64,000 bases of DNA, taken from Camellia lanceoleosa. Taxonomy: Eukaryota > Streptophyta > Magnoliopsida > Ericales > Theaceae. Shown here piece by piece: positions 32,824-43,736 of this stretch. Position 1 is the first letter of the stretch; each line of letters starts with the position of its first letter. A program made the position numbers and the translations under genes. A model generated the notes under the pieces. That model saw only the letters and a list, made by a program, of their open reading frames with translations. It was not told the origin of the DNA and searched no databases. The stretch covers positions 38,324,190 through 38,388,189 of the forward strand of contig CM045761.1 in assembly GCA_025200525.1 (NCBI GenBank), written 5' to 3'.

Positions 32824-34430
32824 ATGGCCAACGACGGACAGAAAGAGAAGATTGGGGATGACATTCCTATTGGGAGTGGGAAACCTGTTAACCTTGACGT
32901 CGAAGAAAACAACTGCAACGAAGAGACTCGTGATCAGAATCACAGAGGAAAGGACGTCGGCCAAGAAGGCGATGTACCAAAGAAAATGGACCAAAGCGGG
33001 TATTACAACAAGGACGACCTTCAGATATGGAAGGATAGATGCCTACGGAGAGATGATGAGGTCAAGGGAATGGCGAACAAATTGGCGGACCTGCAAATGG
33101 TCGTCAATTTCATGATGCAGAACAACGTCATGCAACCACCGTTCCCGTTATAAGGTACATCGATTCCAGGGGCCAAGAAAGATGCCCGACAAGATGGGCA
33201 GAAAACAGTCCCTACAGTCCCCCAGCACACCAGGAGCGAAAAACACTCTCACCAGCCTTCAAGGGAGATCGGGCGAGAAGAGTCGAGAAGGGAAGAATCT
33301 CGAATGACACATCGCACTAAGGAAGCAGACCCCAAAGAACATCGGCATGTTCAAAGGCAGGAGTTGTACTTCAATGCAACTAATGGAGAAAGGTCGAAGA
33401 GGGCTCGCAATGAAGCTGATAGTAGTGCACCTAAAAGGCTGAAGTCAGGAGATAGCCGAGCTCCTGGTCGGACCAACGAGGACCTAAGGGATTACCTACA
33501 GAAAAGGCAACAAGATGCCGAGGTAACCTCCCGGTCAAGCCGAGAACGCCATTCTCGGTAGAATTGGACAAATTCGAAGCCCGAAGAGGTATAGCATACC
33601 GAGATTCCAAGTCTACGATGGGAAGTCAGACCCCAACTTTCACGTCAGTTTGTACCTGAACTCGATGGCGTTATACACCGGGAACAAGCCATTGCTTTGC
33701 AAGGTGTTCCCCTCATCCTTCGAAGAAATTGCATCAGACTGGTTTCACAAGTTGCCGAAAGAAACTGTGAAAACTTGGGAAGGCCAGGCCGAGATGTTTG
33801 TGGCCAGGTTCGTAACGAACAAACTACAATCATTAAGGATGGATGCCCTGATGGCTCTGAAAATTGGCAAGGACGAAAGCCTGAGGGCCTATGCCAAAAG
33901 GTACTATGAGATATTCAACCGAATACCAGAATGCAACCAAGAGGTGGCAGTCGTATCATTTAAGAACGGCCTAAAAGATAATTGTCTGCTCCAAAAATCA
34001 GTGGCAAAAACACTGCCAAAAAGTATGGAGGAATTAATGGCCAGAATAGAAATCGCCAGGTAGGAGGATCTGCCGAACAAAGGCACCGAAACTAGAGAAG
34101 AAAAACGGCTCGCCGAAGCGAGGCCGAGGTGATGGTGGCTACAACAAACCAGAAATCGGATTTAAGGGCTACTCAGGTAGTCACAACCATATTCCGAATT
34201 CCAGTTTACAAAGTCTTGGAGAAAATCTGAACCTAGCCCTATTTCAGAGCACCAACAAGGGTACCAGGAGAGTTTATGGGAAGAAGCCTTGGTAAGCATT
34301 GTGCTTACCACAATGAAGATGGCCATCTAACTCAGGGTTGCAGAGCCCTAAAAACACACCTGGAAGACCTGGTAAGGCAAGGCCATTTAAGGGATCTTGT
34401 AGATGAAGCCAAGACAAGGGAAGAGTAGGC
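32824..34430 (+). pseudogene. E2 gag (broken)
   Basis: Begins MANDGQKEKIGDD at 32824 in the same position as E1 gag, with the same coiled-coil segment (IWKDRCLRRDDEVKGMANKL). Stops or frameshifts occur at 33151-33153 (CAG-type codon to TAA), near 33525 (shift before the capsid region), after ARIEIAR at 34063 and at 34234-34236. The capsid region (33650-34060) keeps FPSSFEEIASDWFHKLPKET. The zinc-knuckle-like motif HCAYHNEDGHLTQGC is intact near 34300-34345. Confidence 0.88.
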
Positions 34431-34499
34431 AAGACTGCCTCAAGCACCAGCAGCTCCACCTCCCCCAGCACAGCAATCGCAGGTGGGCGGACTTCGGGT

Positions 34500-35985
34500 A
34501 ATTAATGTAATTCACTCGAAGGTCAACGAAAACGAAATATAGGGGGAGACCCAGAAGGTAAAGCACTTGCAGCATGTGTACCAAGTCCGGGAGAAAAGAC
34601 CTCGGGCCAAGGAGTTCCAGGGACCAGTAGTGTCCTTTACTGAAGCCGGCCTTGAGATGGTGCAGCATCCACACAATGATGCCTTGGTAATATCCCTCTA
34701 GATTGGGGAATGTCAAGTAAAGCACATTTTAATTGACCAGAGCAGCTCCTGTGACATCATGTATGTCAGGTGTTATAAGGAGCTTGGCCTTCACCCAGAT
34801 GATATGGAGCAGTCCAATAGCCCAATGATTGGGTTCAGTAGAACGCCAATGTGGCCACTTGGAGCAGCAAGCTTGGAGGTGCAGGCTGGTACCAAAAAGA
34901 TAAAGACAGAGTTCACCATAATCAACACACCCTCCCCTTACAATGCTATCCTGGGGAGGCCATGGCTGCATGGAATGGGGGCTGTTCCCTCAACACTGCA
35001 TCAGCTATTGCGGTTCCCAACAGAGCATGGGATAGAGGAGGTCAGAAGGGATCAGCTGCAAGTAAAGAACTGCTCCATGGCAGCAATGAAATCCACCTAC
35101 AGCATACGAGAACCAGAGACAGTAGAGATTGAAAACGAGGACGTGGAAGTCCTAAATGACGTTGGCAAAAAGCCAACCGAGAAGAGTGAAGAAGCCCTGA
35201 AGAAAATCCTTGTCCAGCAAGGGGATGATGAACGCTTCTTCCTTTTCGGCTCAGGCTTAGCCAAGGAAGAGGAAAAAGAACTGGAGGCTTTCTTGAGAGC
35301 AAACATTGAGATATTTGCCTGGACGCCTTACGAGATGTCTGGCATTGACCCTAAGGTCACTTGCCATAAACTGAACGTAGACAAGTCGGCCAAACCTGTA
35401 ATCCAACGAGCAAGAAGACCGACGTTGATGCATGTTGAGGCAGTAGAAGAGGAAGTAGACAGACTTATGGAGGCCAAAGCCATTCGAGAGATAAATTACC
35501 TAACATGGCTATCGAATACGGTGGTGGTGAAGAAAAAGAATGGTAAATAGAGGGTCTGCGTGGACTTTACCAGCCTAAACAAGGCATGTCCCAAAGACAG
35601 TTTTCCTTTACCAAGATTGACCAACTGGTGGATGCCACATTAGGGCATAGAAGGATGAGCTTCCTGGATGCCTACAGGGGGTACCATCAGATAGCCATAT
35701 ACCCCCCAGACGAGGAGAATACTGCATTTATCACCCCAAAGGGGCTATATTTCTATAGAGTGATGCCTTTTGAGTTGAAAAATGCATGAGCAACTTACCA
35801 GAGATTGGTAAGCAAGATGTTCAGACACCTAATTGGCCGAACAGTGGAGGTATACATCGATGACATGGTCGTGAAGACCAGGGAACCTAAGGACCATCTG
35901 GAAGACTTAAAGGCAGTCTTTGACATCCTAAAAACATATCGGCTCTGACTCAATGCATCGAAGTGTGCATTTGGAGTTGGATCTG
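34500..35985 (+). pseudogene. E2 pol: protease and reverse transcriptase (broken)
   Basis: The protease active site reads IDQSSS instead of IDQGSS, so the catalytic loop glycine is lost, and a TAG interrupts just upstream (near 34699). The reverse transcriptase has a TAG at 35548-35550 replacing the Trp of KWRVCVDF, a further frameshift near 35600, a stop before ATYQRL (near 35789) and another after KTYRL (near 35946). The catalytic YIDD survives at 35853-35864. Confidence 0.88.
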
Positions 35986-35993
35986 GTAAGTTC

Positions 35994-37190
35994 TTGGGAT
36001 ACTTGGTGACCAGAAAGGGCATTGAGGCCAGCCCAGATCAGATCAAGGCCGTCCTAGAACAAAAGAGCCCGACGTCGGCAAAACAGGTGCAGATGCTGAC
36101 TAAAAAGGATGCAGCCCTAAATAGGTTCATAAGCAGAAGCTCAGACAAGGGCAAACCTTTCTTCAGCTTAGTGAAAAAAGCCACAGACTTTTTATGGACC
36201 GAAGAATGCGAAGCCGCCTTGACTGACTTGAAGAGGTATTTGACCACAGCTACAGTTCTCTCAAATCCAGAACCTGGAGAAGAGCAGTTCCTGTACTCTG
36301 CAGTTTCAGAATATGCGGTAAGTGCAGTGGTAATCCGAGAAGAGAAAGGGGAACAAAGGGCTATTTACTATGTAAGCAAAACCCTAGCTAATGCAGAAAC
36401 CAGGTATTTACCCTTGGAGAAGTTAACACTGGCTTTAGTAATGACTTCAAAGAAGCTGAACCATTACTTTCAAGCCCACAAAATTGTGGTGCTAACTGAA
36501 CATCCTTTGAAGTCTCTGTTGCAGCAGGAAGATCTGACAGGCAGAATAGCCAGATGGGCAGTGGCCTTGGGCCAGTATGACCTGGAATACAGACCCAGAA
36601 CAGCAATCAAAGGCCAAGTTTTGGCCAACTTCGTGGCTGAGTTCACACCAGGAGCCATCGTACATCGGGCTCCATTAAGCCGAGGTGAACGATGTCTAAG
36701 CAAACAAAGAGGAGCCCAGCCAAAGGCAACGGAACAAAGGAAGGAAGAAAAACTCAGGTCTTGCAGCATTTACATCAGCGACTCCTTTCGACTGTTTGTT
36801 GATGGGAGTTCAAACCAACAAGGAGCGAGGGCAGGAGTAGTATTGGTATCTTCAGATGGACAAATACTAGAACAATCCATTCGTTTAGGGTTTAAGGCCT
36901 CAAACAATGAAGGCGAAATCTGAACCGATTGTAGGGTAGAAATTGGCGATGAATAGAAGCAGATGAGGTGATAGTCTTCGTGACTCTCGACTTATAGTCA
37001 ACCGCATAACAAAGTAGTTCGCAGCCTGAGACGAAAGGATGTCGGCCTATGTAAAGGAGGTCGGCAGATTGGTGGCCTTGTTTCAGAATTGCCGACTACA
37101 GCAGGTTAGCCGAGATGATAACAGTCACGCTGATGCCCTAGCCAACCTGGCTAGTGCAATACAACCTGGAAAGGCAAGGACGATAATAGT
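35994..37190 (+). pseudogene. E2 pol: degenerate RNase H and second RNase H (broken)
   Basis: 35994-36923 is open over the end of reverse transcriptase, the inactive first RNase H (LYSAVSEYAVSAV without the catalytic Asp) and the start of the second (FVDGSSNQQGARAG, KASNNEGEI). The second domain is then damaged around 36915-37010, where the EAEYEALI helix and CDSQ motif should lie, and resumes at 37039 with the NSHADALANLASA end. Confidence 0.85.
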
Positions 37191-37339
37191 TGACTACTTG
37201 TCCGATCCAAGCATAGAACCACTGAACACAGAGCGCGAAGCAATGTGTGTGGAGATGGAACCAAGTCGGGTAGATACACTAATAGCATTCCTTAAAGACG
37301 GGAAGCTGCTCGATGACCGAAAAGAAGCGCACAAGATCA

Positions 37340-38500
37340 GACTGAAGTCGGCAAGATTTAGTTTGACCCTAGAAGGACACCTCTACAGAAGATCATTTAC
37401 TGGACCCCTTTTGAGGTGTGTGCATCCTGCACAGGTTGAAGATTTTTTGTACGAGATACATGAAGGAATATGTGAAAGCCACGCTAGGGGCAGGTCACTT
37501 GCCCACAGGGCCATTACTCAGAGGTACTAGTGGCCCTATATGCAGAAAGATGCCGAAGCTTATATGAAGAAGTGTAAGAAGTGCCAAGGTTTGCACCTTT
37601 GATACATCAACCAGCAGCCGACTTAAACCCAGTATCCAGTCCTTGGCCATTTGCCCAATAAGGCATGGATCTTGTTAGAAAACTACCTCCAGCAACTGGA
37701 CAAAGGAAGTACTTACTAGTGGCAACAGATTATTTCACCAAGTGGGTGGAAGCTGAACCCCTTGCCAAGATTCTAAACATTGATGTGAAGAACTTCATCT
37801 GGAAGAACATCATTACCAGGTTTGGGATTCCAAGAGCAATAGTTGCAAACAATAGAACACAATTTGACAATAAGCTAATCAAAAGCTTCTGTGCAAAGTT
37901 CAAAATCAAGAATTACTTTTCGACCCCAAGTTTTCCTCAAAGCAATGGACAAGCAGAAGCGTCCAACAAAGTTATCTTGGATGGGATAAAGAAGAGGCTG
38001 CAAGCAGCAAAGGGAAAGTGGGTAGATGAATTGCCCAGTGTACTCTGGGCATATCGAACTACGCCGAGAAGATCAACAAGGGAATCCACGTTTGCCATGG
38101 CTTATGGCACAAAAGCAGTTATTCCGCTGGAGGTCGGCATCCTAGGGACCAAAACCCAAGCAGTGGAGAATGGAACTAATGATGTATTTTTAGCCTGAGA
38201 TCTGGATCTTCTAGAAGAGAAAAGGGAGAAAGCAGCAATTCAACTAGGGGCATACCAACAGCAGCTTGCCAGGGCTTATAATAAAAAGGTGAACTCGCTA
38301 GAGTTCCAAGTTGGTGACCTCGTCTTGAGAAAGGTCGTCGGTAACAAGAAGGATCCCAGAGAAGGCAAGCTTGGCCCAAATTGGGAAGGACCCTATAGAA
38401 TTATCTCGGTCTTGGACAACGTAGCATATCGGCTTGAGGATTGCGAAGGCAAAGAGCTACCAAGACCCTGGAATACTTGCAATCTGAAAATTTTTTATCA
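37340..38500 (+). pseudogene. E2 pol: integrase (broken)
   Basis: Zinc-finger part HEGICESHARGRSLAH then CKKCQ (37455-37590), interrupted by TAG at 37528-37530 in place of Trp and by a small indel near 37590. The catalytic core is open from 37665 (MDLVRKL, SNGQAEASN) to a TGA at 38196-38198. The C-terminal module GDLVLRKVVGNKKD continues to about 38500. Confidence 0.88.
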
Positions 38501-38708
38501 TTGGACTTTCTTGTTCTTTGTTATTAGCCGAAGTAATAATAAAGTTCTAGCTTGATTTTTTACACTTGTGACTGATAAGATACTTGACGATGTCTCTGGA
38601 ATACATGCATAATGAGAACCAAGTGGAACTTAAGTTCACATTAGGGGGCAGAGAGTTGGGAAATGGTTCCTGGAAAGGTAGAATTTACAAACTAAAATTA
38701 GTTTAACG

Positions 38709-39372
38709 CTTGTTCAAATTTTAAGTTTACAAGTTAAAGTTAAACCGAGGTCATGTTTAACGCTTGTTGAAACTTAAGTTTACAAGTTGAAGTTAAACCG
38801 AGGTTATGTTTAACACTTGTTGAAATTTTAAATTTATAAGTTGAAGTTAAACTGAGGTCATGTTTAACGCTTGTTGAAACTTAAGTTTACAAGTTGAAGT
38901 TAAACCGATGTTATGTTTAACGCTTGTTGAAATTTTAAGTTTACAAGTTGAAGTTAAACTGAGGTCATATTTAACGCTTGTTGAAACTTAAGTTTACAAG
39001 TTGAAGTTAAACTGAGGTCATGTTTAACGCTTGTTGAAATCTTAAGTTTACAAGTTGAAGTTAAACCAATGTTATGTTTAACACTTGTTGAAATTTGTGA
39101 GAAATTTATAAGTTGAAGTTAAACTGAGATTATGTTTAACCTTGTTGAAACTTGAGTTTACAAGTTGAAGTTAAACGAAGGTCATGTTTAATACTTGTTG
39201 AAATTTAAGTTTACAAGTTGAAATTAAACCGAGGTCATGTTTTATACTTGTTGAAACTTGAGTTCACAAGTTGAAGTTAAACTATAGTTACAAGTTGAAG
39301 TTAAACCAAGGTTATGACTAAAAGAAAATTGGTCTAAACACTTGTTGAAATTTTTTAGAAAAATTTACAAGT
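38709..39372 (+). repeat. E2 hairpin tandem array (12 units, about 53-57-bp period)
   Basis: Cores begin at 38709, 38763, 38816, 38870, 38923, 38977, 39030, 39084, 39141, 39194, 39247 and 39341. Each keeps the outer stem CTTGT with ACAAG (or TTGT-type variants) and, in most, an unpaired TG, as in E1. The inner stem differs: most have AAACTT with AAGTTT or AAA with TTT, unit 8 AAATTT with AAATTT, and unit 12 AAATTTTT with AAAAATTT. Linkers contain GAAGTTAAACCGAGGT. The array occupies the same place as in E1, between integrase and the antisense gene. Confidence 0.9.
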
Positions 39373-39704
39373 TAAGACCAGGATTGTATTAAAAGAAGTA
39401 CTTGTGTACTTGCCGAGGTAAACCATTGGTTTGTATAACCGAGGTATATCACCCCGAGGAAATTGCACAGATAAGGTGTATGCTTGAAAGCATGCAAAAT
39501 TATTCTAAGTACAAAATCATACAAGAGTCATACAAAGGAAATTGTACTTGCATTCAGAAGAATCAGTTCAAAATGAAGAGGGCACTTCGGCCTACCAAAA
39601 GAGTAGTTGTTCAGAAATTACAAAAGTGGCACTTCGGCCAGATCCAAGCTTACATTGATTCAAAAAGTAAGACAAAGTATTAAGTACAAAGCAAAAAGCT
39701 AAGG

Positions 39705-42023
39705 CTATTGGGCATCAGCAGTAGGATGGGGCTCCGAAGACATTTGAGAATTATTCTCGGCGTCCTTCTCAGCAGCGAGCTCAGCATCGATCTCTTTGAG
39801 AGTCTGGTCGATGCTCTTGTCGGCAATGGGCACGTCCAATGTTGTCTTCTTAGGAGTGTCATTTTTGGGGACCTCACCCTCCTCGTCTTGAGTCAAGTCT
39901 AAAACTTGCTCATTTGGAGTAGGGGACTTGGCCCCAGCAGCTTCCTTTGATTTCCTCACCAAATCTTCCTCCTCAAACTCAGAATCGTCTTCGGATTGGC
40001 TTGGAGTAGAAGGGAATGGTAGTAGGAGGACGTCGGCATTCTTGAGGGGGGAGTCTTCGGGGGTGTCAAGCTTTTTTAGAGCAGCCATCCAACCAAGGGT
40101 GAAACCCTTGTTGCATGCCTGCTTCACCTGACTCTTGTAGTCCGCCGTGACATCGGCCACCCTCTCATTGTATGCATTTTCATCTGCAGCCTTGATCTCG
40201 GTAACTTTTGTGGCCAAGGCATCTTGTAGTTCTTTTTGGGCCTCGGCCATCTTTGCCTCGGCCTCTTTCTTTTTAGTCGTGAGGACCTTGGCGATGACTT
40301 CTGCAGCATCTGTTTTCTCCTCGGCTTCATCTTTAGCCTTAATGGCTGCCTCGGCTTGATCCGAGAAAGTCTTCAGTTTTTGCTCGGTCTTTTTGATGGT
40401 CTTCTGCAAACCAGAGACCTCCCTGATCTTGTCGGCCAACTCCTTCCTCATTTTAAAAGATTGCATTAAGAAGGAGTGGGCATGCTGGATCGCCTGAAGG
40501 AAAATGGACAGAGTAGAAGTTATTAGAAAATTATTTAAGTATAGAAAGAAAAAGAAAGAAAAATACCAAGTGTAAAGAACTTACTTGAACGGAATGATGC
40601 AACATCAGAACAAAATTTTCGTATTCACTCATCTTAGCGTTACGATTAAGATCTTCGGGCAGAAGCAAGGTGGTGGAGAGGGCAACGCTGACCTCAATGT
40701 CGTTGGCGCTATCACCAGCCTTAATTGGCTTGTCGTCGATTGTGATTGGCGGGGCCCAAGGGGAATCATGTTTTAATGGCCCCGAGGTGGTCGCAAAGGA
40801 CGACCTCGGCCTTTTTGATCTAGTGGATTCGGATGGTTGGGCCTCGGCTCGGCGGGCCTCTTCTCTACGACCGAAGAGGTCTTTTCACTCTCAGCCAATT
40901 TTGAAATTGGCAAGGTGTCCTCAGTGTCAATCTGAGTCACCGTTGCCTTTGGCTGAGCCTTCTTCAATCTTTTTGGCTTTGACTTTGGTGGAGGCTGGGA
41001 CTGTGCTGGTTGGGCGTCAACAGTAGATGAGATGTCGGCCAAGAGATCTTTAGCAACTGCTTTCTTGTGGCCCATCTCAACAGCGAAAACAGTTCGGCGT
41101 CATCGACGGCGTTGAGATGGTGGGATCAGTTGTGAAGCCGAGGAAGATGGCTGCTCTGCTAGATCAGAGGTTGACTCCTGATCTGGCCGAGATGATGAAG
41201 TTGTAGAAGGAGTAGTGGCGGATGGAGGAGACTGACTCTTCTTCTTCTTCTTTGGAACGTCGAGAAGAACCGACTTGTAAGTGGGAATGAAGTTGAGTAG
41301 CAAAGGGGCTCTCCGCTTGTGAACTGGCAGATCCAGTAGCTTCTTCAAGTCCTTGCTGGGGAAGAAAGACTTGCGAAAGCCCTTTGGTGGTTATGAAAGA
41401 ACTGCAAAAAGAATAGCACAGACATTAGAACAAAGTATTGAAAACTTGGAGAAAAAAAAAGCAAGGAAATGTGACACCTAGCTCTTACCATCTCCTTCCC
41501 TGAAAACTGTTCAGCTTAGGGGATAAAGGTGGAGGTCATCGTTTGGTTGAAACGCCCAGTTGCCCGAGACGATGAAGTAATCGTCTCCAGTACCCTTGTT
41601 TGAGTCTGGGAGATCGGCAATAAGCTTGTACTCCGTGGACCTCGGCTTGAGATAATAGATGTGGCCTTTTTCCGATTTTAGGCGACACATGGTGTAGCAG
41701 TACTGGATGTCAGCAAGTGTAACCCTAGTATTTTCTTTCTTGGTTAAGGCGATTATACCATTAATAACTCGATAAGAGTTAATGGCAAGTTGCATTAGGT
41801 TCAATTTGTAGTAGTGGAGGACTTATCGGAAAAGGGTGTCAAGTGGAAACCTAAGTCCACACTCGATAAAAGCCACTACTGGGAACGGCATGAGATGCAC
41901 GTCGGGCATAATGGAATCCTCCTCCCCTGTCAACCTGAGGTGGACGTCAGCAAGAATGGAAAACTCCTGCCTAAAGTACTCTAACTTAGTTGGGGTGTCT
42001 ACCCTATGCTTCAACATACCCAT
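39705..42023 (-). pseudogene. E2 antisense accessory gene (broken, same exon structure)
   Basis: Homologue of the E1 antisense gene with the same splice sites: exon 1 42023-41489 (535 nt, equal to E1), intron 41488-41402, exon 2 41401-40585, intron 40584-40494, exon 3 40493-39705. Donors are GTAAG and acceptors TTTTTGCAG and TCCTTCAG. Exon 1 begins MGMLKHRVDTPTKLEYF. Lesions: TAA at 41823-41825 (Glu in E1), TGA near 41511-41513 (Arg in E1), TGA at 41100-41102, and a frameshift near 40850 in exon 2. Exon 3 is open and keeps the coiled coil and the GFTLGWM region. Confidence 0.82.
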
Positions 42024-43180
42024 GACGTCGGCTTAATTGGAGGAGTTGGATTTCAGAAGGAAGTGTTTTTGAAGGGTTTGAGGGACCTCGGCTAAAACCT
42101 AAAAATGTACTATGGTAAAAGTTTGTATGGATCTAAAGGGAATTCGTGTCAGTTTTTTCTAAGGTTACTAAGTTCTATAGACAGAATCCCAATCCTAAGT
42201 CTAGGCAAGTGAAGATTGAAGGCAAGAGTCTGGAAAAAAAACATGGCAAACAGAAACAGGAATGCGATTCAGAGTCAAGAACAGTGATGAATCATCAAAA
42301 AACACAGTGGTAAAGCTTGTGCAGGCGTGTGAAGCCAAAAACAGTGGCAAAAATCAACAGATATGTAAGCAATGTGAATATTCAAGAAAGGATTGGGAAA
42401 AAAACATAATCACGAAGTAAACATGCTCAAGCACATAGTGGAAATCGAGGTACAGATTAAACGATCAGAGACATAAGCAAGTTTGCAAAAATGACAGAGT
42501 TCGAAAGTAAATCAAGAACTGAAACTAGGAACAACAGTGGCTTACCAAAGAAAGTGAGGCCGGTGTGAGGATCGCCAAAGTCAGACAACGGTTGCAAAAG
42601 TGACGGAGCGGTAAAAATCTCGCGCAGAGGAGGTGAACGGAGCAAGTTGCAGAGCTCGAACACTTGAATCAAAGGCAGATTTGGGAGAGCGAAAAGAGAG
42701 AGCTTGCACGGGAATAAGGATGCAAAGGTGAAACGACGAAAAGAGAGGAAGAAAGTTTTGTTGAAACAGAAAACGGCGGCAAAAAGGCAATTAATGTGCC
42801 TAAAATGACGTACGTGTCAGACAGCGCACGCGAGAACAATGCGACTTAGTGGCGCGTATCGAGTACTGTCCAAAGAGAGAGAGACGCGTGGCAAGAACGA
42901 TTGAGTAGTCATGCGTGATAGCTCATACGCGTGTTGAAGCTCTTAGAATTCTCGATTTAACGGAGTAAAACCTCAGTTTGGAGGATGATCTCAGCTGAGA
43001 AACTTGAACAAACTTGGTTAATGATTTTGTGGCATTGGTGAAACCAGACTGTAAGTTTTTGGTCATATTGAGCCGGCGTATTATGACCTCGATAATGAAC
43101 GAATGGAGTGAGCTTAGTCGACATGCTAAATGGAAGAAACGATATAGGTTCCATCACCTCAAGATGCTAAGGTAATAGAA
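42024..43180 (-). promoter_or_regulatory. E2 antisense leader and promoter region
   Basis: A minus-strand TTTG|GTAAGCC donor lies at about 42538-42550, upstream of the antisense ATG, as in E1 and E0, followed upstream by a CT-rich leader (minus strand, 42660-42780). The region carries no supported ORF. The polypurine tract CCTAGGGGGCAGT ends it at 43181-43193. Confidence 0.5.
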
Positions 43181-43193
43181 CCTAGGGGGCAGT

Positions 43194-43731
43194 TATGGGG
43201 ACATATTTTCTGAGTTCCAACACGTGGCCAAGGTGATGCCGAAGTGTCAGCCGAGGTGCCACGTGTCCTGGTCATGACGCCGAGGTGATCTCGGCTAGGC
43301 CGAGGTTATCTCCGAAGATATCGGAGTCCGGGATAAGCGGATAAGGGACAAGAGTCCTAAAATGAGAGAAGACTTCAGTTTAGGTAAAGATAAGACTCTT
43401 AGAGAGTTTATCCCAATCCTATTGGGAGTCCAAGATTAGTAGTAATCTTAAGTCCACTAAAGCTAGGTTTCTATTGGGACTAGGATTGTATTGGCTATAA
43501 AAGGGAGGCGCCCCATGGGTCTAAGGTACGCAATTTATATTCTGAATAATGAGTTAAGCATTTTTGCTATCTTTGAGAGATAAATGACTTGATCGTCGGA
43601 GTGCCCCCAGGTGGACAAAGCACCGCCAGAATCTCTTCTTTTGGTTATAGGTCGTTCGGGCTTAATCTATTCTATCAGTGCTCTCCAGCTAAGTACTAAT
43701 TTGACAGTGTGGTCGAAAATTGACACACACA
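43194..43731 (+). repeat. E2 3' LTR (538 bp)
   Basis: Begins TATGGGGACATATTTTC (the initial TG has become TA) and ends GACACACACA, followed by the CGTTT duplication. TATAAAA is kept near 43497. Confidence 0.95.
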
Positions 43732-43736
43732 CGTTT

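Larger units (their letters stand above)
32250..43731 (+). mobile_element. E2: complete but decayed Tat-lineage Ty3/gypsy retrotransposon
   Basis: 11.5 kb with LTRs of about 539 and 538 bp and the same gene order as E1, including hairpin array and antisense gene. LTRs begin like those of E1 (TGTGG..ACATATTTTCTGAG) but are otherwise distinct, so it is a sister family. By eye the two LTRs differ at about 45-50 sites (near 9%), so the insertion is several times older than E1. Stops and frameshifts occur in every gene. It sits beside the truncated receptor-kinase copy 2. Confidence 0.95.
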
